DNA of 64,000 nt from Rhizoclosmatium globosum (taxonomy: Eukaryota > Chytridiomycota > Chytridiomycetes > Chytridiales > Chytriomycetaceae), in the NCBI GenBank assembly GCA_002104985.1, contig MCGO01000006.1:62001-126000 (forward strand). Reading direction: 5' to 3'. A program made the position numbers and the translations under genes. Below are positions 11,667 to 22,934 of the stretch, in pieces. Under the pieces are notes generated by a model, which worked only from the letters and a program-made list of their open reading frames with translations, did no database searches and was not told where the DNA came from. How positions within the stretch are numbered: the first letter of the stretch is position 1; each line of letters opens with the position of its first letter.

Positions 11667-13408
11667 TGCCAGAAACAGTACTGGAAAACCCACCACAGGA
11701 AAAGCAACACCTGGAACAAACCAACATTGCAGGAAAATATTTGAAAGCAAGTCAGAACCTCCTTAACAGTCTGGGAATCAGAGTAACATCAAACACAGAA
11801 GAGACATGCATCGTGTTTACAGATGGATCCAGAACAACAGAAGCAATGGGCGCCGGAGGTATATGCACAGAAGGACCCAGTAAAGGAAGAGAGTTTGCAG
11901 CAAAAGTTAACGGGTGGGCATCATCCAAACTCCCAGAAGCAATGGCTGCCATTGCAGCCATGGTTGGGGCCAAAACAGGGAAAACAATCATAAAAATTGA
12001 TAACGCCTCAGTGGTCCAAGATGGACAAGAACTAGTAGAAACTGGAGGTTTCATAACTGCAAGGAAACTGATGGAAAAATCTTGCATTACCCAAGTAACC
12101 ATCATGGCCCAGCTCATACAAGACCTACTCAAAGAAGGGAGACAAATTGAGTTTGAGAAAGTGACCGGACACTCCAAAACAGAAGGCGACGACAAAGAAG
12201 GCAATGATAAAGCAGATACAAACGCCAACAAAGGGAGAACAGCTGAAACAATGACCATCAACCTGGAACACCAGAGCATTCTGAGATTCATGGTCGCCAC
12301 AGAAAACACTACTATTGAAGGACAAACATGGCAAAGCCTTAAAGAGATAGACAAACTAGAAGCATACGTAGCATGGGAACAACAACACGCCTTCCGTCAC
12401 ATTGCAAACCAAATAGAGGAAACAGACCTTGATCTCACATTGACAATAATGACATGCGGAAGAAAACCATCAACACCAAGAACCTCCAGGGAAGAATCAG
12501 CAGCAATCCACTACAACGTAATGACTGCTCACCACCTGCGCCCAGTGCAGGCACGCCTCCACCAAAGATTACCCAACGTCCACAAAGACAACACATGCAA
12601 AGTATGTATGACAGGCCAGAAAGAAACAGATGAACACGTAATGACGTGCCCAACCTTCAAAGAGGAACGAGTTACACTGTTCAGGAACATGATACAGCAA
12701 ATGGCAGCAATAGCAGATCAAAGGGGAAACAAGAAAACAGGAGGCTGGAAAACCCCCCTTGAAAACCTAGTCTCTCCATGGTATAATCAACTGGACGGAA
12801 GAGATGTAACTAGAACAGAAATAGCCCTGCAACATAAAATCAACAACTTCAAAGTGGAAAAAATCCTAGAAGGCATAGTGCCCACAGTGCTCATGGAACT
12901 GCTCACTGCACATATGGGTATGAACAAACCACAAGCAAGAACAACTATCATCCAGGGAATGAAAACATTAACAGAAGGGGTTAGAGGACTCTGGAAAAAG
13001 AGATGTGATATAACAGTAGAATGGGAACAAACAATCGCAGTGCCAAGAATAACAAGTGACATGAAAAGAAACCGGAAAAAACCCTCAACAGCAATAACAA
13101 CGATGGCCAGTGAAGAAACAGAGAACAAGGAAATAAACACCCAAGACCATAACCAGACACAGGCCCAAACCCAACCTGACACAGGAAACAGAACTCCTGA
13201 GACAGACGCAGAAGCAACGAACCCCCAAAGCAGAAAGAGGAAACAAAACAACCCACCAAAAAAGACAAAAAAGAAACCAAGAAAGCACATACCAGCCAAA
13301 CCCATCACAAAGAGGCAAGAACTAGAACAGAGTATACGATGTCTCACATGCCAAGATAGAAACGAAGATAATGTAGACCAAAATGGCTATCACTTGGCCC
13401 AAGAATAA
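11666..13408 (+). CDS. LINE ORF3, separate RNase H plus CCHC finger protein
   Basis: About 580 residues. The ATG shares its A with the ORF2 stop (TGATG). An RNase HI fold is visible at about residues 45-185: VFTDGSR (D), KLPEAMAA (E), IKIDNASVV (D), KVTGHSK (H) and GNDKAD (D), so the full catalytic set is present. Further on, CKVCMTGQKETDEHVMTCP matches the C-terminal zinc finger that normally ends ORF2 in I/R1/Tad-type LINEs. The ORF therefore carries what is usually the ORF2 C-terminus as an independent cistron. It would degrade RNA in RNA/DNA hybrids. Expression probably needs termination-reinitiation or frameshifting, which is inference. The tail is Q/T/N/K-rich. Confidence 0.88.
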   Translation: MPETVLENPPQEKQHLEQTNIAGKYLKASQNLLNSLGIRVTSNTEETCIVFTDGSRTTEAMGAGGICTEGPSKGREFAAKVNGWASSKLPEAMAAIAAMVGAKTGKTIIKIDNASVVQDGQELVETGGFITARKLMEKSCITQVTIMAQLIQDLLKEGRQIEFEKVTGHSKTEGDDKEGNDKADTNANKGRTAETMTINLEHQSILRFMVATENTTIEGQTWQSLKEIDKLEAYVAWEQQHAFRHIANQIEETDLDLTLTIMTCGRKPSTPRTSREESAAIHYNVMTAHHLRPVQARLHQRLPNVHKDNTCKVCMTGQKETDEHVMTCPTFKEERVTLFRNMIQQMAAIADQRGNKKTGGWKTPLENLVSPWYNQLDGRDVTRTEIALQHKINNFKVEKILEGIVPTVLMELLTAHMGMNKPQARTTIIQGMKTLTEGVRGLWKKRCDITVEWEQTIAVPRITSDMKRNRKKPSTAITTMASEETENKEINTQDHNQTQAQTQPDTGNRTPETDAEATNPQSRKRKQNNPPKKTKKKPRKHIPAKPITKRQELEQSIRCLTCQDRNEDNVDQNGYHLAQE

Positions 13409-13416
13409 CACAACGA

Positions 13417-13809
13417 ATGAGAGCCATAAAACTATTCACAGAACACAAGAAAGGGACTAAAATATTAAGACCAGGAATGATTGAAATCTCCAAGACAGCA
13501 AGAGACTCATATGAATCAAACACTCCAGTGGAAACAGAATATGTAGAACCAGCCACAAGGCAGAACAGACAAAAAAACAAGAAAAACATGGATGAAGACA
13601 GAGAAAGAATCAAAGAAAGAATTAAACGAAGAAGAGAGAAGCATGACCACCGTCGACAACGACGACAACAAGCACCAAAGACCAGAACAGCAAACCAAGA
13701 ACAAGCAGAAGGAAGAACCACAGAAAACAGACAAGAGGAGACACTTGACAATGGAAACTTAGAGTGGGAAGCAATGCAGGAAAACGGAGGAGGGGAGGAA
13801 ATGGAATAA
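13417..13809 (+). CDS. LINE ORF4, small highly charged protein
   Basis: A 130-codon ORF begins 8 bases after the ORF3 stop and ends before the 3' untranslated region. It is rich in R, K, E and Q (for example RERIKERIKRRREKH) and probably helical, with no recognised domain. Position and spacing suggest a fourth cistron. It could also be a degenerate extension of ORF3 in another frame, because the T-poor composition makes long ORFs likelier by chance. Function unknown. Confidence 0.45.
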   Translation: MRAIKLFTEHKKGTKILRPGMIEISKTARDSYESNTPVETEYVEPATRQNRQKNKKNMDEDRERIKERIKRRREKHDHRRQRRQQAPKTRTANQEQAEGRTTENRQEETLDNGNLEWEAMQENGGGEEME

Positions 13810-13977
13810 CAAGTGGCCAGGAACAAGTACCCTGGGGGAGGGAAGACATGGGGGAAGGAAGAGTTGAAGGGGTCGATTTGTTGAAGGGATTGTATATAAA
13901 ATGCCATTTGGGCGGGCCAGAGCCGTATTGTTGGGGGATGGACTTGGAAAGCACACCAGTGATTTGTTTTATTCTTA

Positions 13978-14019
13978 AATAAAGCGAGGCAAGGACCTCT
14001 TACTCAAAAAAAAAAAAAA
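13978..14019 (+). terminator. LINE polyadenylation signal and A tail
   Basis: AATAAA at 13978-13983 is followed 22 bases later by a run of 14 A at 14006-14019, directly abutting the right target-site duplication. This marks the 3' end of the reverse-transcribed RNA. Confidence 0.92.
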
Positions 14020-14037
14020 GTTTCCGCAATTTTCGCA
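14020..14037. repeat. LINE target-site duplication, right copy
   Basis: Exact copy of the 18 bases at 4649-4666. Identity of the two copies points to a recent insertion. Confidence 0.95.
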
Positions 14038-15150
14038 CCAAGTATTTCTCTGGATGGTTTGGCTTTGTGGTAGAAAACAACTAAGTTGAAACTAAAGATT
14101 GTTTCTCAATGACGACAAATAGAAACGTGGTAAAAGCAAAACCTCTTCATATCTGGATAAATTTGAAGACAAAAGGAAAAACTCTGGAAAAACCTAGAAC
14201 TTAAAGGAAAAACTCGAATGCACAACCAACCACACCATTTGCAATCAACCTACAACACAACCGGCAACCAGCAGCCTCATTTTAACAACGGGTTCCTTGG
14301 ATTGAACACACAGTAACGCAATGCTCCTGATGTCCTTTCAGAGTTTGAAGGAGTTCTTGAAGAACGAATTAATCCATTGATGCCCCATCTTATCAACTAG
14401 GCCAGTAACAACAAGAAGTGGCTCAGCAAAATGAAAACGTATTGGGGCTAGTGCTTAATTTGCTCAATGAGCAGCAAACTCCTGCTCCCATTTTTCCTGA
14501 GGACATGAAGGGCATTAAGCTCATCCTGAATCGCCACTTCCATGATCACACTGTCAGAGAGTACGCTACTAAAATCCCATGGATAAAGTTAAAGGTAACT
14601 TGATCATCAATTTATGTTTGTTGCTGATCTTGATTCCAAGGACAAACTCTCAGCGCAATTTGGGGACATAATGAATGCCTATACCTCTGATCAAACAAGG
14701 TACCACTGATTGGAAGTGAACAAAATACTTCGAAACGTTCAAGATGCGTTTGTTAAGAAGGTGCGTTTACGTTCTCATCAATTGCATACTAACCCGGATT
14801 GTAAGATACACAGACGCTACAATGTGAAGGTTCCGCTTCCAAATATGAAACTCAAGTAATGTGCTCGTTAAGTCTTCGTTAGAGATAAAGTTTTGACAGA
14901 TTCGGGCCTTCGTCGTGCGGCTGTTATGGTAATGAGTGGTAATTAGTGGTTATGTTTTCACTTAAATAATAATTTTTAACTAGCAAAAAGGCTCGAAGTT
15001 GAAGCTGATGAGAGAGATGTCGTGGACGAGCCCGATCTTTAAAGTTACAACAAAAATAAACGAGTTTCCAATATATTGTATGTTTTATATAAAACCTGGA
15101 AAGGAAAGGGAAGGAAAGGAAGAAACCGGGGACGAATACGTATTGTTCTG
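14038..15150 (+). other. Possible decayed coding remnants flanking the LINE
   Basis: No intact gene. Short open stretches in a common orientation lie at about 14418-14600 (including FPEDMKGIKLILNRHF) and 14610-14860 (including FMFVADLDSKDKLSAQFGDI and VQDAFVKKVRLRSHQL), broken by stops. They read like an old protein-coding exon or transposon fragment that already occupied the site, but no family is recognised. Confidence 0.3.
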
Positions 15151-16482
15151 CAGGAAACGCTTGACAGGAGGTTAAGAGGACGGATGCCGCCCGCAAAGAC
15201 GACAGATTCCGCTGCGAAAGACTTCCGCCATACGTTGGTTTAACCATCCGGATAACGCGACGGATACGTTTCCGTACGGTATCTGCCGATCGGGTCTTCC
15301 GGATATAGGCACCGATCAGGCTGGTGGCTCTCCACCTTTTTTTCTGCGGAGCTGGAAACGAACCTTTTCTTTGGTGGTCTGGGCCTGAAATATATCTCCT
15401 TGCCGCTGTTAAATCTATCTCCTTCCGACGTTTCCGTTTTCCGATTGTGTGTTCCGATGCTTATCTCGGAAGTTCCGAGATAAGAGAAATGGAATGGATT
15501 TATGTATTTATGTATGACGAGTTCTTATAACAACTGAAGGCAAAAGACATTTTGAAACAACTCTTAGAACGTTTTAATTTGGTTTGACGCGTAAATAGAT
15601 TTGTAAATAAATTATTGTAAGTGAGGGCCGTTGGTTTTACAAAGTACGATTGACTTAATCACGGAATAACGTTACAAATGGTGCTTAGGAAAAGGTTGTA
15701 GAAAATTGGACTTTGGTAAGCTCGAGGATTATCGGTTTAACCCTACCAAATCTCCATTGTCAAGTGACCTGTTTTTTCTGTGGTCACTTGATGCTTTGGA
15801 CCAGGAAATGAGGGTTGCCCAACTTTGAGGGTTTCGAGGATGGCAAAAAGTTGGGGCAGAGCCACCAGCCTGGGCACCGATTCCGACGCGATATCCGTTC
15901 GGTCAGCCACCGGAATCCGTACGGTAAAGTTCTAGCGGTGTACCTTGATCCCGGATCAACCGGAACCTCGCAGAAGTCTACTGGTAATGATAGTGCTCTC
16001 AGGAGAACACCACACTGTAAATATTTTCATCATTTGATTTTGGAAGGATTCTCATCCCGAAGGAGAGAGGGGTTTCAAAAATTCATTACACTCTCCTTAT
16101 GGCCCTACCACACGGCAATCTTTAGTAAAAGGCGAAAGATTGAAGCGCTGTTGCGATAAAGCCAGAGAGGATAATGGTTGATGAAAGTGCTGTTGAACAA
16201 AGTTATACTGTTTGTCGACTGCGCACGTTGTGTGATGAGCCAATCAAATTAGTTCCTGTGTGTGCGTTACACAACAATGTGAAACATCGACTACGGACTG
16301 CGCATTCGAAATCGTATTCGCGGTAACGGTTTCGTGGCAAGCTACATTGGAAAGATGGATGATGGATGCTTTGGACGCGGATTCTATGGATTACGCTCAT
16401 GCTAAACTCACACAATAAACAAGTAATAATAAAGTATTTCAATAGCGTACTCCGAAATAAAGAAAACAATTAGGTACCCGAT
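15150..16482. repeat. TCCG-rich repeat region with 15-bp inverted repeat
   Basis: No gene is seen. CAGGCTGGTGGCTCT at 15317-15331 recurs inverted at 15858-15872, and GCACCGAT lies beside both arms. The surrounding 15.17-15.31 and 15.87-15.97 kb are dense in TCCG/CGGA words such as TCCGTACGGTA (15261 and 15909). The style is the same as at 4.15-4.44 kb on the other side of the LINE. It may be a non-autonomous element or nested insertion; no transposase is present. Confidence 0.45.
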
Positions 16483-19315
16483 TCACTGCTTAGACGCCAG
16501 ATTTGGCGCTGATGCGAAACTGTTATTGTGCTTCGTCTTATACAATCCATCATTAGATGCTGCGAGACTCTGTTGTGACTTTGCCACTGACAATTGTGCT
16601 TTCAATTCATCTCGATCTTGCAACAAAATACTTCTTTGCTGCATTAAGGCAGAAATACATCTTTGCGCATGCTCCAACCTCTCCTGCAACTCCTCGTTTG
16701 CCTCCTTCATATTTGTCAAGTCCTCAATCAAGCAATCCTCTGAATTAATCATTTCGTTGACTTGCTTTTGGACACGTGCCTGTTTGAGTGCAAGCTGTTC
16801 CAAGTTCATATTCGAGTTCAGATGTTCCTGACTTCCCATTTCGAGTTCCTCTCTGAACTTTGCGTTTGCAGCGAGAAGTTGATCAAGTGATTGAATTTGA
16901 CGTGACAAGTTGAGAGCCTCACCAGACTCATTGTTCAGAAGTCGGTTGTTCTCTTCAATCAGAATTGATCGCTGCTCCATGATTGCGGCAGTCGTACGCT
17001 GCAGGATGGCAAGTCGGTCTTGAAGCCTTTCTTTTTCATCATTCAGTTCAGAATACATTTGCTTTCTGGCCTCTTTGGCAACATTCGCTGCCGATTCATC
17101 AATATCCGCATCTCTAAAGCCGTTCGACTTTTGCTGGAGTTGCTGTTGAGACGACTGCTGAAGTTGTTGCTGTTGCTGCTCAGCTTGAGTTTTCTTTTGC
17201 AACTCATCGTTCAGTGTGTCTATAGACTTGCTCAACGCCTCCACCTTCTTTTCGTTATCCACGGCCTTACGATTCAATTGCGAAACAAATTCAGCCAAAG
17301 CCGAAACAAGGTCGCGTTGCGAACGCTCTTTCAGTTGAAGCTTGTCAAAGAGTCCTTGATGCTTATGAAGATCCGAGAGAACCCGCTCAATAACTTCAGC
17401 CTCGTTCATATTTGCCTGTTGTACGAGCTGAACCGTGATGTTTTGCATGTGTCTAATCTGCTCTTGCAATAAACGTTCGCGCTCTGGATCATCTTTACTC
17501 ATCAACTGCAACGCAAGAGCTTCCTCATAGAGCGTATCGATGGACTTTTCAAGCTGCTCTTGCTTCTTTTGGAACTCGGTCGACTTGTTACTGATGTCGC
17601 CTTTACTTAATTTGGTTTGTGCATAGAGTTGAGCGAGCGATTCAGTGGACAACTGGACTTTCTCCTCGGCTCTCTCAGCGCGCTGCAAAGCTTGCTCAAG
17701 TTCTTGAGATTTTTCGTCCTTGTCGGACTGTAGGGCCAACAATTCGTATTGGAGACTTTGGGAGAGAGCCTTGCTGGCAGCCAACTGTTGAGCCAAATCC
17801 TCTTGGTTGTCACTGACATTGTTCAACGACGTGAAAGGAGCGGAAAGATTGTGCAAACTGAGATATGAGTCAGTCTCTTTGAGTGCCGCGAGCTGCTTGT
17901 GTAACTCTCTGTTGTCGTCCTCCAGTTCTCTCACGAGCTGCTTGTAATAGTCAACTTCGGCTTGCAGTTCGATAATGCGATTGTTTTGAAGTTGCAACTG
18001 CTTTGACACGTCTTGCTCGCTGCTTACAACTTGGGCAAGTGTGTCAGTGATGGACTCGAAGCTGGAAGTAACTTGATCATTGATATTGCGACTCTGCTGA
18101 AGCTCATCTTCCAAAGCGTTCAATTTTTCAAGAAGCTTTCCGTTCTCGGCATAAACAGCTTCTTGATCTTGCGCCTGTTCTTTGAACTCTTCCAGCAAGT
18201 TTCTGAGTTGGTCCCGCTCCTGACGCAATCGTTCCGCTTCTTCCCTTGCATCATTCAATTGCAACTTGAGCTTTTTCGATTCAACTTCTCTGGACGAGTT
18301 GACTCTCAACAAAGCCGCTTCAGCGTTCTCCTTAGCGCCTTCCAATTGGATTCTGATTTGCTGTGCCTTGTCTCGAGAAACTTTAAGGTTGTGCAAGACG
18401 GCGACAAAGGCGAGGTTCAAGTTCTTATTTCCATCCACAATGTCGGCGGCTGAAGCAAAGTGTCTGCAGTCATACTGTTGGGCGTACTGCAAAACAAGCT
18501 CGGCACGCTTGTTAATATCTTGTTCCTTCAAAATTTCCTCAGCTTGAGAAACATTATCGTCGAAACTAGAGATGAGGTATGCGAGGGCGGCTCCATCTTT
18601 CAAGTCACTACCAAAGTTGGAGACGTGAAGTTGTGCGTTCTGCTTTTTAAGTGTCGAGTTGACCCATTTGAGAAGCGCGCGTTCGAGCGACTGTGTACTT
18701 GGTTCGGTGTGAGACGTGAGATCGTGGCAAGAACTGCTCGCTGATTCGTTACCGGTCGGGACAACGTTTTGAAGCAAGCCAACCTAAACAGTTACCGAAT
18801 TTAGAAACTCCCTGGTATGATCAAAAACAATAAAACCGAACCTTGATCACTTGCCAAACCAAACCTAAAACCAAGTGAGGGGTTCCTTTCAAGATGTCTT
18901 CTGCGGACAGGTTATGAACTTGAACACCAATCTTGACGGAACCGGCAAGAGCTCTTTGAATATTTTCCAACTTGTGGATTGGGGTCTTGACGACCTTGTT
19001 GATTTGTTTCTCCTGAATAGTTCCCGGAACACTATTGTTGACGAGCTTGCAGAGGAGAATACCATCAGCACATGCATTAAAGAAAGATGAGGTAGAGACT
19101 GGCAAAACAGCAGCAAGGTCAGCATCGGCAGCCAACTGTGTGTTGATCCAGTTTGCATAGGCTGCGATTTCTGTTTCACTTGTAAAGTGAGTCGCTGGAG
19201 TAATAGAACACGTTATTCAACCGGTATTCTAACAATGGCAGAGCGTTGAAGTAACTTACGCGCCGATTGCGAGAAATCAAACTTGGACTGCTTTTTGTCC
19301 TTCTTTTCAGTTGCC
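16483..19315 (-). CDS. Tandem calponin-homology domain, long coiled-coil protein
   Basis: Three exons (about 19315-19259, 19195-18842, 18784-16483) give roughly 900 residues. The N-terminus has a fimbrin-like CH domain (AYANWINTQL, ADGILLCKLVNNSVPG, GTPHLVLGLVWQVIK). A second CH domain follows (LLKWVNSTLKKQ, LKDGAALAYLISSF). From about residue 250 onward it is nearly continuous heptad coiled coil rich in L, E, Q, K and N. Paired CH domains usually bind actin filaments, and the rod suggests dimerisation or cross-linking. It is not fimbrin, which has four CH domains and no rod. The start was chosen at the short exon encoding MATEKKDKKQSKFDF, which splices in frame into the first CH domain. The downstream neighbour ADSL is divergent, with about 230 bases between starts. 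Confidence 0.85.
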
Positions 19316-19546
19316 ATTTGAATACGCTATCGAGTTATGTGTCTGTCTGTTGCGATTGAAGAACAGAAAGATGGATGGAATGGAAGGAAAAGAATCTTTC
19401 GCTTTTTTGGTGTTGAACCAATCGAAAAAATTTCAACTTTCCCCAACAGAGATCCAAATGCCTCAACAACAGAAAAAAAGAAAAACAACGAGTGAGTGAA
19501 GTGGATTGCGGTTGTTCAGGAGCATTAACCAGAGTACTAAGCCGAC

Positions 19547-21204
19547 ATGGACGCCTTTGTTGCCGCCGCCCTCGCTTCGAAGCCACCGGGCAAATCCGCC
19601 GATGCCGCCAAGGACCGCTACGCATCGCCCTTGACATCCCGCTACGCCTCAGAGGAAATGGCATTCAACTTCAGCGATGCCAACAAGTTTACCATCTGGA
19701 GAAAGCTGTGGCTGGCCTTGGCTGCCTGCGAACAGAAGGTACTGGTTGGATTTGGTTGGATTTGACGTGAGGGTTCTGATCGCGATTCGTCAACTTGTAG
19801 CTCGGCCTTGACATCTCCGACGAGGCTCTCAAACAGATGGCTGAGCATCTCTACGACATTGACTACACTCTTGCTGCCGCCGAAGAGAAGAAGAGAAGAC
19901 ACGATGTCATGGCTCATGTCCACACGTATGTATTCTCTGAGTCTATAAGCTTAATTTAATACTTTCTTTCAGTTTCGGTGTTGCTGCCCCTGCTGCCGCC
20001 GGTATTATTCACTTGGGTGCTACTTCCTGCTACGTTACTGATGGTTCCGAACTCACTATGATGAGAGACGGTCTTGACATCATCATCCCAAAGCTTGCTT
20101 CATGTATTGACAAGCTTGCTCAATTCGCTGTCACCTACAAGGATCTTCCAACCCTCGGATTCACCCACTTGCAACCTGCCCAGCTTACCACCGTCGGAAA
20201 GCGTGCCACTCTTTGGTTGCAAGATCTTCTCATGGACTTGAGAAATATTTCCCGTGCCCGTGCTGATATTCGTTTCCGTGGTGTGAAGGGAACTACTGGA
20301 ACCCAAGCCTCTTTCTTGACCTTGTTCGAGGGTAACCATGACAAGGTTGAACAACTCGAAGAGATGGTCACTGAAATGGTTGGATTCTCTGGAGCATACC
20401 CAGTCACTGGTCAGACTTACTCTCGTAAGGTTGATTTGGACATTCTCTCCACTTTGAGCTCCTTCGGTGCTACTGCTCACAAAATGGCCTCTGATATCCG
20501 TATTTTGGCATCTTTGAAGGAAATCGAGGAGCCATTCGAGAAGGATCAGGTTTGTGTGGATTTCATTGTATAGTATTGATATTAACGTTTTGAAAAAGAT
20601 TGGATCCTCTGCCATGGCCTACAAGCGTAACCCAATGCGGTGCGAGCGTGTCTGCTCTCTCAGTCGTCACTTGATGACACTTATCGGAAACGTTCAGCAA
20701 ACTGCTGCTGTCCAATGGCTTGAGCGTACTCTCGATGACTCTGCCAACCGTCGTGTTACTCTTCCAGAAGCCTTCTTGACCGCTGACATTGTTTTGAGTT
20801 TGATCAACAACATCGTGGACGGTTTGGTCGTCTACCCTAAGGTTATTGAGCGTCGTATCATGCAGGAGTTGCCTTTCATGGCCACTGAAAACTTCATCAT
20901 GTTTATGGTCAAGAACGGAGGAGACAGACAGACTTGTCACGAGGAAATCCGTGTCTTGTCTCACCAAGCTGGAAGGGTTGTGAAGGACGAAGGTGGTGAA
21001 AATGACTTGATTGAACGAATCAAGAAGACTCCTTACTTTGCCAAGTTGGTACCACACTTGGATGAGCTGTTGGATCCATCTACTTTCATCGGAAGAGCTC
21101 CTCAGCAAGTCGAGTCATTCATCAAGAAGGAAGTCGAACCAGCATTGAAGCCATACAGAGCTATTTTGGCCGCCGGAGTCAAGCAAGAGTCTATCAACGT
21201 CTAG
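19547..21204 (+). CDS. ADE13: Adenylosuccinate lyase
   Basis: Four exons (19547-19738, 19801-19925, 19973-20549, 20599-21204) encode 499 residues, the usual eukaryotic size. The enzyme acts twice in purine synthesis, cleaving SAICAR to AICAR plus fumarate and adenylosuccinate to AMP plus fumarate, as a cytosolic homotetramer. Visible signatures are [29 protein letters not shown] and the family signature [14 protein letters not shown], which carries the mobile catalytic-serine loop. The middle intron starts GTTTGT, a weaker donor also suggested at UGDH. Nothing appears broken. Confidence 0.97.
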
Positions 21205-21263
21205 ACACTATTTAAAATAAATTTCTTTCATTCATATATACATATGCACTTCCGATTTATTTG

Positions 21264-22934
21264 TTATTTTTGGATGGCGTCTCGTTTGTGTTTGCTACCG
21301 AAATGGTGCTCGCTACAATAAAACTCATCACCCCTACGATAAAATTCGTTACATTCTTCTAAAGAGCGAAAGCATACGGTGCAAGTGATGCAGACGCGGT
21401 GATAAGAAACGCCATCGGAAAGGGAAACAAAATCCACATGGCAAATATCATTACATGCCTTGCATTTCTTTCCATGTAGAGTTTGGTAACAAGGTAAACA
21501 ATAGCGAACTCCTTTTGGTTCAACGTATTGGGACATTGGTAATAGTGGATTCCGACAATGTGAGCACGCAAAGCACGCTTTATGATAAACATGTCCCTGA
21601 ACAAGCGTTTGCGTCTTTCGCTGATTTGAGGCATCAGTTCAGTATTGGGATGCAACAGTGCTTAATAAACCCACTTCTTCAACAGGCATACCGCATTCAT
21701 CGCATTTCGGCAAACAATTTCCAACCCAACAATCTTCGCAGTACGAGTATTTTCCTCGTTGGAAAAAGTTTGATTGACCAATTGGCTTTTCTGAAAAGTC
21801 TCAAACCTTAGCACAAACGCCTGAAAAACAGGAAATCCTAGACTCACCACATTGCGAATTAGCGCATTTGAAACAACTCGGGTGCCATAAAAACCCCATA
21901 GCTGAGAGGCTTGCTTCATGACTCCTTATTGGTATCGCACAGCCTTTACATACTGCCGAAAGGTGGACTGGCGGAACAGATGCAATCTCTGGCTTCACTG
22001 TTGACAATGAAGTCAACGAAGGTGCTTCTTTGATACTTGAATAGCTCAGCTTCTTGAAGTCGTCGTCATTTGAAATTGGCTTGGCTGAATTGGGTCGAGT
22101 CTCAGGAATACCTTCATCGAGAGCTCTTGTGCTGTTATCTCCAAGACCAGAAGCTACAGAAGCATCGATGCTTTGAGCCGTTATTGTATTTATAGATTCA
22201 TTTGATGCATCTAGCTTTGTTATTGAATCAGTCGGCACAGAACTTCGACGCAAAGCAGTTTTCGGTTTGGATGCTTCTCTCTTAGACTTAAGGTCTGTTA
22301 ATTTCGTTGATGAATTCCATTCATTATGAAGAGCGTGTCGGCTCTTTCCTGACTTGACGCGTTTATATCGATCCATGTAAGAAAGAGCCCTTTCGCATTC
22401 TTTGGCTTCCAAGCTGGCGTCATTTCGATATGATTTACGCGGTAGTCCTTCATTCAGTATTCGCCCCTTAACTGACATCAAATCAAACTTTTCCGACAAG
22501 TTTGAATCACTCATCGACGCGAAGCTCGATATAGAATTTGTAATAGAATCATTGGATCGCGCGTTAGCAAGTGTTAATCTGTCTCTGACGTGTGACAAAG
22601 TCTCAAGTTCCTCTTTCAAGGTTGAAGTAGAACTATGAATACTACTGCTATCACTTTTCCTCATTCTAGAGCTTTGAAGAAACATGGCTGGATCAGGAGG
22701 ATTTGCTTTCAGCAGAGGTGGAGGACGAAGAATAGTCTTTGGGGGCATTCTTGGAAACAATGTTCGTTTGAACAATGAGCAACCAAGCTTCTGATAGGAA
22801 GTTGTCAAATTAATCGACAACCACTTATCGGGAAGATTCCTGATAACTGAGTAACATTGGATGCATATTCTTACAAGCCAATCTTTAAGTAACATTTGTT
22901 GTTTGTCCTTAAAGGCCAAGGTAATTCCATGCAA
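21264..22934 (-). CDS. Three-LIM-domain protein with disordered N-terminus
   Basis: A long exon holds about 300 residues of Ser/Thr/Lys-rich, probably disordered sequence. Three LIM zinc-binding domains follow: CKGCAIPIRS...CFKCANSQC, then CDECGMPVEE...CFACSHC, then CKACNDIC...CITCTVCF. Two introns near the 3' end join them. The second (about 54 bases, starting after GMPVEE) removes an apparent in-frame TGA and restores the second LIM domain. LIM domains mediate protein contacts, often at actin structures; the partner here is unknown. The start could be the ATG at 22934 or an internal one near 22748 (MPPKTILRPPP), which may fit better because the upstream 60 residues look different. Confidence 0.85.

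Larger units (their letters stand above)
4667..14019 (+). mobile_element. Full-length non-LTR (LINE) retrotransposon, four ORFs, poly(A) tail
   Basis: A 9.35-kb element is bounded by an identical 18-bp target-site duplication. It has a short 5' leader (about 42 bases), four consecutive sense ORFs, a 3' untranslated region, AATAAA at 13978-13983 and a 14-base A tail at 14006-14019. ORF1 is gag-like with a CCHC knuckle, ORF2 has an AP-type endonuclease and RT, ORF3 has RNase H and a CCHC finger, and ORF4 is small and charged. The ORFs overlap or nearly abut: 8 bases between 1 and 2, 1 base (TGATG) between 2 and 3, an 8-base gap between 3 and 4. All are open and catalytic motifs are present, so the insertion is young and possibly active. 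The domain order fits RNase H-bearing fungal LINEs of the Tad/I type; the clade is inference. Confidence 0.93.

Noticed and set aside
16203..16469. Small minus-strand frame upstream of the CH-domain gene
   Set aside because: No domain, start context or splice partner; sits in repeat-type DNA.
21600..21680. In-frame TGA in the LIM protein
   Set aside because: It lies in a 54-base intron whose removal gives a perfect second LIM domain.
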